The notes beneath the pieces were generated by a model. That model ran no database searches. It was not told the DNA's origin and saw only the letters and a list, made by a program, of their open reading frames with translations. Source: Endozoicomonas sp965208385 (GTDB taxonomy: Bacteria > Pseudomonadota > Gammaproteobacteria > Pseudomonadales > Endozoicomonadaceae). Taken from it: a stretch of 64,000 bases of DNA. Positions 8,206 to 15,498 of the stretch are shown here, piece after piece (position 1 is the stretch's first letter; each line of letters starts with the position of its first letter). The position numbers and the translations under genes were made by a program. The stretch covers positions 124,001 through 188,000 of the forward strand of contig CBDBOO010000093.1 of the NCBI GenBank assembly GCA_965208385.1. The letters are read 5' to 3'.

Positions 8206-9131
8206 TTACTGTGTATGAGTATTACTGCTGTATCGTAAAGCGTGATAATAGAGTTTCTCGTAAACGATATCATAGTTAACGCCTGCAAATTCTAATATCT
8301 GTGCGATTTGTTTCGCCTCATAACCCGCATCCAGTCGATCAAAAATAGCGGCTCTGAAATCATTCAATGCTTCTTTATAGATGCCGTAATAGGGCAGGGT
8401 CTGGATTTTATGCAAGCCCCTGATATAGAAGTTGACGGTTAACTTCATGGCCTGAATCAGGTCAGCCAGATCAGTTTCTGAAACAGGTTCCTGCCTGGTT
8501 ATGAGATCTGAACCATTGCACGATCTCAGTTTAATGGGGTCGCTGAGTGGGCCGGACAGGTTTCTCAGACAGTCGGATAGTTTTTGTGTCAACACAGAGG
8601 AGATGTTTTCTCTGCTCTGGAACGAATAAAAAAGACCCGAATGGTACTTGCGTGACCATTCACTTATTTTTGAGGATAATTTTTTGGTAATAAGGTCGTT
8701 TTCCTCAGGGCTGTAATCACCTAATTCCAAGACGCTTTTCCAGATTTCCAATGCGTTCCCTTGAATTTTTTCCAGCGTATTTCCAGGTAACTGCAATGAG
8801 ACAATCAGATATTTCAAATAGAGTTGACGTAGTTGGTAGCGATAGCCTTCCGTGATCATACCGGTGGGGCTGCGAAGGTAGCCATTGCCGTAAATACCGT
8901 ACTGTACGGCAGAATAGATTAAGTCTTTGTTAGTGATTCTTTTTGCCTTGCGGTTCGTTACCGGTGATAAGTTTTTAGCCGTGTCAGAGGCAGGTTGGGT
9001 GACTTCAGCAATGGTCAATGTATCATTTGCAACGGCATATACTGACGGGGGGCATCACTGGCAGACGCTCCTCCGAAATTGAGTAGCGAAATTGATGTCA
9101 GCACAATAATTACAAATGGTTTAAAGGGCAT
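8206..9131 (-). pseudogene. Secreted protein of unknown function, frameshifted in a C6 tract
   Basis: An ATG at 9131 with CGGAG upstream opens a signal peptide (MPFKPFVIIVLTSISLLNFGG, cleavage near ASA). The frame stops after about 38 residues. Reading resumes in the neighbouring frame for about 270 residues to 8206. Adding one C to the run of six C (plus-strand G at 9047-9052) joins the two frames smoothly as SDAPPSVYAVANDTLTIAEV. The body is helical, with no domain I recognise; it has GYLRSPTGMITEGYRYQLRQ and a C-terminal GYEAKQIAQILEFAGVNYD segment. The product would be periplasmic or secreted, about 307 residues. The break may be a base-call error, decay, or a phase-variable tract. The IS element lies about 90 bp upstream. 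Confidence 0.7.
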
Positions 9132-9228
9132 AAGATGGCTCCGTGTAGAGTGACCTGAAAGAAAGTGCAGGACAGTTCGCTCTATATCGGCGCGTCGGGG
9201 TTTCAGATTTAGCAAAATCGTCGTAAAC

Positions 9229-9248
9229 CCTCGCCCAATCGGGCGGGG
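9229..9248. repeat. Left-end hairpin of the IS200/IS605 element
   Basis: The arms CCTCGCCC (9229-9236) and GGGCGGGG (9241-9248) pair with one G-U across an AATC loop. It lies 50 bp beyond the 3' end of tnpA and mirrors the right-end hairpin. Confidence 0.75.
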
Positions 9249-9297
9249 ATATAAGACGGGAATGCGGCGAGCATTCCGGTTGCTTGTTTGTATGCAG

Positions 9298-9735
9298 TCA
9301 GTCAGGTGTACTCTGACTATTTACATACTCCTTCAGTGTTTCAATGGTCGCACCTCCTGCACTACAAGCAAAGTAAGAGCGTGACCATAATCTACCTGAT
9401 TTACTCTGTGTCATAAGGTGCGTATTTAAAATCCTTAATCGTCTGGATGATGTGGATTTCAGATTATTAACCATAACGCTGATAGCCAGTTTTGGCGGGT
9501 AAGCGATGAGCAAGTGTACATGATCTTGTTCGCCATCCATTTCCAGTAAATCGCATTCAAGTTTTTCACAAGAGCTTTCAAAGGCTTCTTTTAATTGCTG
9601 GATCATATAGCCATCAAATAGCCTTCGTCGGTACTTTGTGGTGAACACCAAATGAACCACTAGCTTTGTAACACTATGCCGTTTGCATAGATAATCATGC
9701 AGTAAATCTTTATCACGCACACTCACTTGAATCAA
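9298..9735 (-). CDS. tnpA: IS200/IS605 transposase TnpA (Y1 HUH)
   Basis: This 145-residue REP-type transposase cuts and joins single-stranded DNA. The HUH pair is HVH at residues 72-74, and the nucleophile tyrosine is in LKEYVNSQ at about residue 137. KLVVHLVFTTKYRRRLFDG is the family's opening segment. The gene looks intact and could be active. It diverges from tnpB with only 9 bases between the longest open frames. Confidence 0.92.
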   Translation of the reverse strand: MIQVSVRDKDLLHDYLCKRHSVTKLVVHLVFTTKYRRRLFDGYMIQQLKEAFESSCEKLECDLLEMDGEQDHVHLLIAYPPKLAISVMVNNLKSTSSRRLRILNTHLMTQSKSGRLWSRSYFACSAGGATIETLKEYVNSQSTPD

Positions 9736-9794
9736 CCTGAAATATGTATATTATTGCAGGGATTATGGCAATGAGCACTCACTTGCAAATAGCC

Positions 9795-10978
9795 ATGTTA
9801 AAAGCCACCAGGATACGTATATATCCAACACCAGAGCAGGCGGAGTTTTTAAACCGTCAGTTTGGTGCTGTGCGTATGGTCTGGAACAAAGCATTGGCCA
9901 TCAAGGCCCACTACTACAAGGTTCGAAAGCAAAACCTTTCACCCAGAAAAGACCTGAAACCACTGCTGGCCACTGCTAAGAGAAGCCGCAGTACTCGTGG
10001 CTGAAAGACTCTGATTCTATTGCCTTGCAGCAATCCGTCATTAATCTGGACAAGGCATTTCAGAATTTTTTCAATCCTAAGCTTGCGACTCACTTTCCTC
10101 GTTTCAAATCAAAACATGGCAAACAAAGCAGCTACCATTGCATGTCGGTGGCTGTAGGCGAAAACTGGATCAAGATTCCCAAGTGCAAGCTCATCCGGGC
10201 AAAGGTTCACAGAGAGATAACCGGCAAAATCAAGTCCATCACCCTAAGTCGAACGCCAACAGGTAAATGTTATGCGTCTGTTCTGGCTGAAGACGATATG
10301 CCTGAAGCAAAACCAGTAGTAGACATTAAAGAAAGCGGCGTTATTGGTGTGGATGTTGGCTTGACTGACACTGCTATCACCAGTACCGGAGTTAAAACCG
10401 GCAACCCTCGATTTATAAAAAATGCACAGCGCAATCTGAAGCGAAAGCAAAAGAAATTATCCCGATGTAGAAAAGGCTCGAAGGGCAGAGGCAAAGCCCG
10501 ATTACTCGTAGCAAAGGCGCATGAGCGTGTAGCTTTTGCCCGTAATGACTTCCAGCACAAACTATCCAGGCAACTCGTTGACGAAACCCAAGCGGCAATT
10601 TGTGTGGAAACACTGAAGGTCAAAAACATGCTCAAGAATCATTGCCTTGCCCGATCCATTGCCGATGCTGGCTGGCATTCCCTCATAACCAAGCTCGACT
10701 ACAAAGCGAAGCAGGAAGGTAAGTATCTGGTGAAGATAGACCAGTGGTTTGCATCCTCTAAAACTTGCTCTTGTTGTGGTCATAAAGTGGATGAAATGCC
10801 ATTGTCTGTTCGCAGCTGGGACTGCCCTAACTGCAAGATAATCGGTATTGATCGTGATGTGAATGCCGCCTGCAATATCAAGAAGCAAGGCATATTGAAG
10901 TTAAAAGCGGAAGGGCTGTCCGTTTCTGCCAGTCCGTTTCTGCCAATGGAGGCAAGCGTAAATCTAGCACACTGCTAG
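9795..10978 (+). pseudogene. tnpB: TnpB RNA-guided endonuclease, frameshifted near its N-terminus
   Basis: The gene starts at MLKATRIRIYPTPEQAEFLN, the normal TnpB opening. The frame breaks at about 9979-9984, where an AAG run appears to have lost one A; restoring it joins TAK to KPQYSWLKDSDSIAL. The rest keeps the split RuvC site: Asp in GVDVGLTDTAI, Glu in ICVETLKVKNM and Asp in GIDRDVNAA. The zinc ribbon is TCSCCG with DCPNC. The nuclease domain is intact but can only be made if the shift is bypassed. TnpB uses an omega RNA from the element's right end to cut DNA at empty donor sites. The first 86-codon frame may begin earlier (9744), but 9795 fits the family. Confidence 0.85.
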
Positions 10979-11000
10979 TTGCTGCCTGAGAAGTTGGAAG

Positions 11001-11020
11001 CCTCGCCCTTTAGGGCGGGG
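11001..11020. repeat. Right-end hairpin of the IS element / probable omega RNA 3' region
   Basis: The arms CCTCGCCC (11001-11008) and GGGCGGGG (11013-11020) pair around TTTA, 20 bp beyond the tnpB stop. In this family the 3' part of tnpB plus the right end is transcribed as the guide scaffold, with the guide being the flanking host DNA (here from about 11030). Its presence as RNA is inferred. Confidence 0.6.
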
Positions 11021-11137
11021 AGCAGTCACTCTGGTCAGTAATATTCTTTGTGAATTTTTTAAAATAGGAAATGTTGAGCTTTCGTTGTGAGGGGGGGGGA
11101 GTAGTTGGGGAAACAGGTCAGTGGGAGCGTAACGATG

Positions 11138-11175
11138 TTAACGACCTGATTTTATTAAAAGCATCGGGTCGTTAA
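11138..11175. terminator. Hairpin downstream of yecH, possible terminator
   Basis: The arms TTAACGACCTGAT (11138-11150) and ATCGGGTCGTTAA (11163-11175) form a 13-bp stem with a 12-base loop, 10 bases past the yecH-like stop. T-rich sequence follows on the plus strand only. It may be a weak terminator or a protein-binding palindrome. Confidence 0.45.
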
Positions 11176-11184
11176 TATTTTAAT

Positions 11185-11424
11185 TCAATGATGATTGCAC
11201 TGACAGCCGGCAAAAATAATGACGCCATCTTCCTCACGCAATTTTCCCTTTTCCAGAAACAAAGCCAGTATCTGGGCTGCCTTCAAATTCTCAGCTGAGC
11301 AGGTATGAAAGCTGGCATCTTTACCAAATTCATTATCCATCAGTGAAAGCAGTTCCTGGCGGGAAACCGGTTGTTCCAGATTTTTAACCAGGTTGAGTAA
11401 TTTATGACCGTGATTCGATTCCAT
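11185..11424 (-). CDS. YecH-like metal-binding protein (DUF2492)
   Basis: The start MESNHGHKLLNLV is chosen because it gives 79 residues, the exact family length, and aligns with the usual M-x-HGHEVL opening; upstream in-frame starts at 11454 and 11460 would add up to 12 residues. Conserved features are the HGH motif, FGKDASFHTCSAENLKAAQI with a buried Cys/His pair, and a C-terminal CQCNHH cluster. These suggest a small metal-binding protein. The function is not established for the family. It is a single-gene unit. Confidence 0.8.
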   Translation of the reverse strand: MESNHGHKLLNLVKNLEQPVSRQELLSLMDNEFGKDASFHTCSAENLKAAQILALFLEKGKLREEDGVIIFAGCQCNHH

Positions 11425-11460
11425 TTGGTACAACTCGTCTATTTGTGAATTCATACACAA

Positions 11461-11788
11461 TACGCGATTGGGTCAATCAGACCAGTCGTACTAATTCGTA
11501 TACCGTTATATACCGTTAAAGGGCATCACGTTTACGCAGTCGCAAATGTCAGGCTGTTGCCCACCTACCCGTAATGTTCACTTCCCCGCTAAACTCATGG
11601 GAAAATCGCGGTAAGTACCCTGACCCTTGTAATCGAATATGATCACTCGCAAAGCCCGCCAGTAGCGGAAACTCTGCTGAAAAAAACGATTGTCTAGGTA
11701 CTTATGAGCAGCCATTTTTAATATGGAATATGGTTGAATCTCAAACTGTCATTATCCTTCCACTCAAGCTGTATGGGAGCCGTGACCC
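11461..11788. other. Intergenic region with a possible gene remnant
   Basis: On the minus strand a short open stretch (about 11578-11748) reads FEIQPYSILKMAAHKYLDNR, then RVIIFDYKGQGTYRDF, ending in a stop at 11578. It has protein-like composition but no start signal or recognised family, so it is best seen as a decayed fragment. The rest holds the promoter of the lipoprotein gene at 11789. Confidence 0.3.
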
Positions 11789-12954
11789 TTGAAAAAATTA
11801 ACAATCTATCGATTTTATGCATTATGTATGTCAGCTTTAATTCTATCTGCCTGCCAAACTTCAGAAAAGGCTGATTCAGATATCGAGAGGCGTCCTGTTA
11901 TGGATAAAATCAGCAAAAAATACCCAGACAATATTACCGAAGAGCATAGGGTTACCGGTGCAATCTTCGGCTATTTGGCCGGTGATGCCTTAGGGCTGGG
12001 TACACATTGGTACTATAACCTCGATGAACTGCATAAGGATTATGGAACCTGGATCGATGGTTATCAGGATCCAGCACTCAATGGAAGTCATGGGTTTGCC
12101 AAGATAAGCCGGTTTCGGTTTGAACAGGGGTTAAGAGCGGGTGATGTTTCCCAGACAGGACAGATATTTACCCTGTTACTGGAATCTGTTGTCGACAGTG
12201 GTGGCTTCGTGCCCGAGGATTTTCACCATCGGTTAGATGCATTTTTTGCAACCCTGAGCGGTGATTCTTTTTCAGGTCGTTACACAGAATCGATCATTAC
12301 AGCGTTGATTAAATCCCGAAGGGCGGGAGTCAGTTGGGATAATCCGGAGCTGGCCACTACCAAGGACAGTTCTGATGGAGCACAGTTATCAATTCTACTG
12401 GCTGTTATTTATAAAAATCCGGAAAAGCTGGCTATGGAAGCAGAGCGTCTTATGACGCCCTTGATAAAAGATCCATTTATTCGCCAGAATCAGATTGTTT
12501 ATGCCCTGGTATTACAAGCTCTGATAAAAGGAGTGCAATTATCAGACCTGCGCACTTACCTGATTGGATTAAATCAGAATCGGGCATACGTTCTGTGACA
12601 GGCAGCTTTGATAATCTATTAACTCCGGGGAATGGCATGGTTGCCTGGAAACCGGATTTGATTCGAATTGAACCTGCATTGCACGTCAGTGAGGTCTATG
12701 GAATGGATTGTCAGGTGATGCATATATTGCCCGCCGTATATTACCTGATTCATCGTTATCCGGATGATTTTGAAATGGGTTTACTTTCAGCCATTAACGG
12801 GGGTGGAAACAATATGGCGAGAGGGGCGTTAGTCGGTGCGTTACTGGGAGCAATGAATGGGCAGGAAAATATTCCTCAACGCTTTATCCTGGGTCTTAGA
12901 GATTCAGAAAAGTATTTGACGCTATCAAAGCGTTTATTGCAGATTCGTCAGTGA
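11789..12954 (+). pseudogene. ADP-ribosylglycohydrolase-like lipoprotein, frameshifted
   Basis: A TTG start, 9 bases after GGGAG, opens a lipoprotein signal with lipobox LSAC (Cys 22). The mature part begins as an ADP-ribosylglycohydrolase fold (TGAIFGYLAGDALGLGTHWYY). The frame ends at 12598 and the C-terminal half continues in another frame from about 12590, so one base is missing near 12584-12590; restoring it gives IRSVTGSFDNLLTPGNG. The Asp-rich metal motifs of active hydrolases (TDDT and GGDTDT) are replaced by GDVSQTGQ and GGGNNMARGALVGALLGA. Classical two-metal ADP-ribose hydrolysis is therefore unlikely. The product would sit in the outer or inner membrane facing the periplasm. The substrate is unknown. 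Confidence 0.75.
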
Positions 12955-12958
12955 TTTT

Positions 12959-12993
12959 CAGTATTACTCCCATTTAACATGGGAGTAATACTG
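12959..12993. terminator. Convergent-gene terminator hairpin
   Basis: A perfect 15-bp stem, CAGTATTACTCCCAT with its complement, has a 5-base loop (12974-12978). It lies between the lipoprotein gene (plus) and the beta-barrel gene (minus). Confidence 0.75.
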
Positions 12994-13011
12994 GTTTATA
13001 GTGCTTTTTCT

Positions 13012-13608
13012 TTATAGATCCCAGTGCAGAGCCAGCAGTGGGCCTCGCACAGTTTGTTCTCTTGTGATGTCTTTGGTTCCATCAAGGTCCAGCTTGTATT
13101 CCCGGTAACCTGCCTGCAGCCTGAAGCCTGCCAGCATTCTCAGGCGCATTCCCGCCTGAAGATCGTACATGCTGGTTTCACTGTTCTGGCCAGCATTTAG
13201 CCGGGCATAGAAAGAGAAACGGCTCTTTGGAAAGAGTTCCAGGTCAGATGTCAGCATAGGGACCGTGTCGGTAAACTTCTCCAGATTAATCTTGCCGCTA
13301 TCCAGTCTTTGCAATCCGGCACCAAAATCCAGGGAAATATTGTCATTGTCCAGAATCTCGTAATAGCCTGAGAGATCATAGATGTTGACATCCAGGCGGG
13401 TGCTGTCGAGCTGTGTGGCTCTTACTGCAAGATTTGGAAGCAGAGGGATAGGGTGTTCCAACTGAAGGTAAACACTGTTTGCACCATCATTATCTTTTGT
13501 TTGCCAATATTCATAGCCCGCTTTGGCACCAATGATATCTGCCTGAACAGAAATGCTGGCGGATATAAGCAAGGCTGCAGTAGAAAAAAGTCCGATCAGT
13601 TTTTTCAT
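13012..13608 (-). CDS. Outer-membrane beta-barrel protein (TIGR04219-like)
   Basis: The 198-residue precursor has a clear signal peptide (MKKLIGLFSTAALLISASIS, cleavage after VQA). Alternating amphipathic strands end in the aromatic-type C-terminal strand LLALHWDL expected of an outer-membrane barrel. The N-terminus DIIGAKAGYEYWQTKDN and repeated LQAGMRLRM/LQAGYREYKL strands fit the small barrel family TIGR04219. No enzymatic residues are evident; pore or structural roles are possible. Confidence 0.8.
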   Translation of the reverse strand: MKKLIGLFSTAALLISASISVQADIIGAKAGYEYWQTKDNDGANSVYLQLEHPIPLLPNLAVRATQLDSTRLDVNIYDLSGYYEILDNDNISLDFGAGLQRLDSGKINLEKFTDTVPMLTSDLELFPKSRFSFYARLNAGQNSETSMYDLQAGMRLRMLAGFRLQAGYREYKLDLDGTKDITREQTVRGPLLALHWDL

Positions 13609-13682
13609 GAAATACTCATTTATTAAAGCAGGCGCTAAGATAAACGGACTTTAGTACTAGCCTCAAGAGGGTTTTTAAATTA

Positions 13683-14375
13683 TTAATCTTCTGAACGCAC
13701 AAATTTCGCAATCATAATGGTCGGACTTAATACACCAATTATGGCTTCGAGATTGGCAAGGCTCTGGGCAACGGGGCTGTCAGGCAGAATATCGCCATAT
13801 CCCAGAGTTGTTAATGTCACAAAACTGAAGTACAAAAAGTTGGACCAGTTAGTGGCTGATTCCCCTGGTAAGTTAAAGGCTGAGGGATCCATCAATAGAC
13901 AGAGGAGATAAAAATAACTGAATGTTATACCTGTGAGCAGATAAAAATTGATCGCTGCCAGTAATTTTTCTTTTTGGGGCGCGGTGCTGAAAAGGTGTTT
14001 CATTAAAATGAGCATCATGCCTGTTTGAAACAGAATAATGCAGATAAGGGCTGCGTAAGAAAAAATGATACTATCAAGTCTGTAGTTTGAAATTATTTTC
14101 AACAAAATCAGCAAGCTGCCAGATATTTCCAGAATCAGTCTGATGCGGGGGCTGGTGGTTGTCAGTGGCTTAAGAACCAGGACCAGACTGAGCAGAACGA
14201 GACAGGAAAAGGTCAGCTCGATAAGGGTATCTTCAGAGAGTACCGGTGAAATAGTCAGGGTCGCTATGAGGGTACACAGAAGCAGTGATAACTGGGAAGC
14301 GGGTTTGGATAAAATGTGAATCATAATCATCGTTAAATGGAAGTTTAAGGCCTTTAGTAAGTGGTATCCGATCAT
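13683..14375 (-). CDS. Two-pore-helix type potassium channel protein
   Basis: This 230-residue integral membrane protein has about five to six hydrophobic helices, ending in an Ion_trans_2 pore. The selectivity filter is TLGYGD (VTLTTLGYGDILPDSP), followed by the inner helix LANLEAIIGVLSPTIMIAKF. No C-terminal RCK domain is present, so gating is unclear. The filter identifies a K+-selective channel by family knowledge. The start may instead be one of the Met residues at 16-18 (MIMIHIL). Confidence 0.82.
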   Translation of the reverse strand: MIGYHLLKALNFHLTMIMIHILSKPASQLSLLLCTLIATLTISPVLSEDTLIELTFSCLVLLSLVLVLKPLTTTSPRIRLILEISGSLLILLKIISNYRLDSIIFSYAALICIILFQTGMMLILMKHLFSTAPQKEKLLAAINFYLLTGITFSYFYLLCLLMDPSAFNLPGESATNWSNFLYFSFVTLTTLGYGDILPDSPVAQSLANLEAIIGVLSPTIMIAKFVRSED

Positions 14376-14417
14376 CGGAAGAGAATAGTTACAAGTTGAA
14401 TCAGGTATAGGTATTAA

Positions 14418-15422
14418 ATGAAAAGAATTAAATTATCGGGTACTCCGCAAGAGATAGGCATGTTCCATGGACGACAGATGAAAGCAGAAATCGGTCATGC
14501 TCTGGAATACTACCGGCCTCGATTTTCAGCTTCTGGAGATGTACTTGCGCAATCAATAGAACATTTTATCCATCGAATAACGGCCTTCAATCCTGATTTC
14601 AAGGTTGAAATGGATGCCATTGCAAAGGGTGCGGATGTTGAACCATTCTGGATTTATGCGTTGAATTCACGCAGCGAGCTGATGTCGAGTCCTGCAGGCA
14701 GTTTTTACAATGAATGCTCCATGCTGGGCTTTCCGGGTACCGGGCTGGCAGGTCAGAACTGGGACTGGGCAGCAGCCATTCATCCACTTCTGGCCATTGC
14801 CGAAATACAACCGGTGAATGGGCCCAAAATAATGACGATGATTGAGCCAGGGCTTCTGGGGAAAATCGGTATGAATGAACATGGTCTGGGTGTTCTGCTG
14901 AATATATTGCCAGCTGACACACTACTTAGAGGGTTGCCTGTTCATATTCTTCTCAGAGCATTATTAGAATGTCGGTCTCTGGAGCAGGCTGCGGATTTAA
15001 TAAAAGAGCAGGGTGAGGGTAAAGCAAGCCATATAATGGTCGTTGATAAACAGATGTTAAAAGCGGCTGAGTGTGCGCCTAAGCAGGCACAGTGGCCTGA
15101 AATAGATCCGGATGTCTATATTCACACGAATCATTACCTTTGTTCCGGTCAGGCTCAGCCGACTCTGACCAGAACCTGCACTGAAACAAGATTGAATAGC
15201 ATAAGAAGTCTGGTGTCTGGTCGGGAGCGGTCGATGTCTGTGATAAGACAGGCGCTTGATCAGGATACTGGTGACTATCCTGTGCTCAGAGCATACAGGG
15301 ATCATCCTCTTACCGGAGCGGCGGGAACCCTGATGACCATGCTGCTGGACTGTGGCGAAAAAAAGCTCTGGTTTCGCCACGGCCATGATAATAGTGCAGA
15401 ATTTGTTGAATTTACTTTCTAG
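14418..15422 (+). CDS. C45-type N-terminal nucleophile hydrolase / acyltransferase-like protein
   Basis: This 334-residue protein has the layout of the acyl-CoA:6-aminopenicillanate acyltransferase (peptidase C45) family. The N-terminal helix contains GTPQEIGMFHGRQMK. The nucleophile Cys follows at about residue 100 in FYNECSML, where autoprocessing would expose it. GQNWDWA and TMIEPGLLGKIGMNEHGLGV form the next strands. HTNHYL and the C-terminal TLMTMLLDCGEKKLWFRHG are typical. Bacterial members cleave amide bonds in diverse small molecules; the substrate here is unknown. It is cytosolic (no signal peptide) and sits upstream of ftsK without obvious coupling. Confidence 0.85.
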   Translation: MKRIKLSGTPQEIGMFHGRQMKAEIGHALEYYRPRFSASGDVLAQSIEHFIHRITAFNPDFKVEMDAIAKGADVEPFWIYALNSRSELMSSPAGSFYNECSMLGFPGTGLAGQNWDWAAAIHPLLAIAEIQPVNGPKIMTMIEPGLLGKIGMNEHGLGVLLNILPADTLLRGLPVHILLRALLECRSLEQAADLIKEQGEGKASHIMVVDKQMLKAAECAPKQAQWPEIDPDVYIHTNHYLCSGQAQPTLTRTCTETRLNSIRSLVSGRERSMSVIRQALDQDTGDYPVLRAYRDHPLTGAAGTLMTMLLDCGEKKLWFRHGHDNSAEFVEFTF

Positions 15423-15498
15423 AAACCCACAGGTCGGTCATGTTATCGTTTCTGACTGAACCACTGGATTTTCAATCAGCATTATTTCAGGGATCCGG

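Larger units (their letters stand above)
9222..11029. mobile_element. IS200/IS605-family insertion sequence (tnpA and broken tnpB, divergent)
   Basis: The element carries a Y1 HUH transposase on the minus strand and a TnpB RNA-guided nuclease gene on the plus strand, transcribed away from each other. Matching subterminal hairpins lie at both ends (9229-9248 and 11001-11020), each built on CCTCGCCC and GGGCGGGG. As usual for this family there are no terminal inverted repeats or target duplications, so exact ends are approximate. The single-strand transposase recognises such hairpins. Confidence 0.88.

Noticed and set aside
10244..10888. Several minus-strand frames inside tnpB
   Set aside because: They are shadows of a clear TnpB coding frame.
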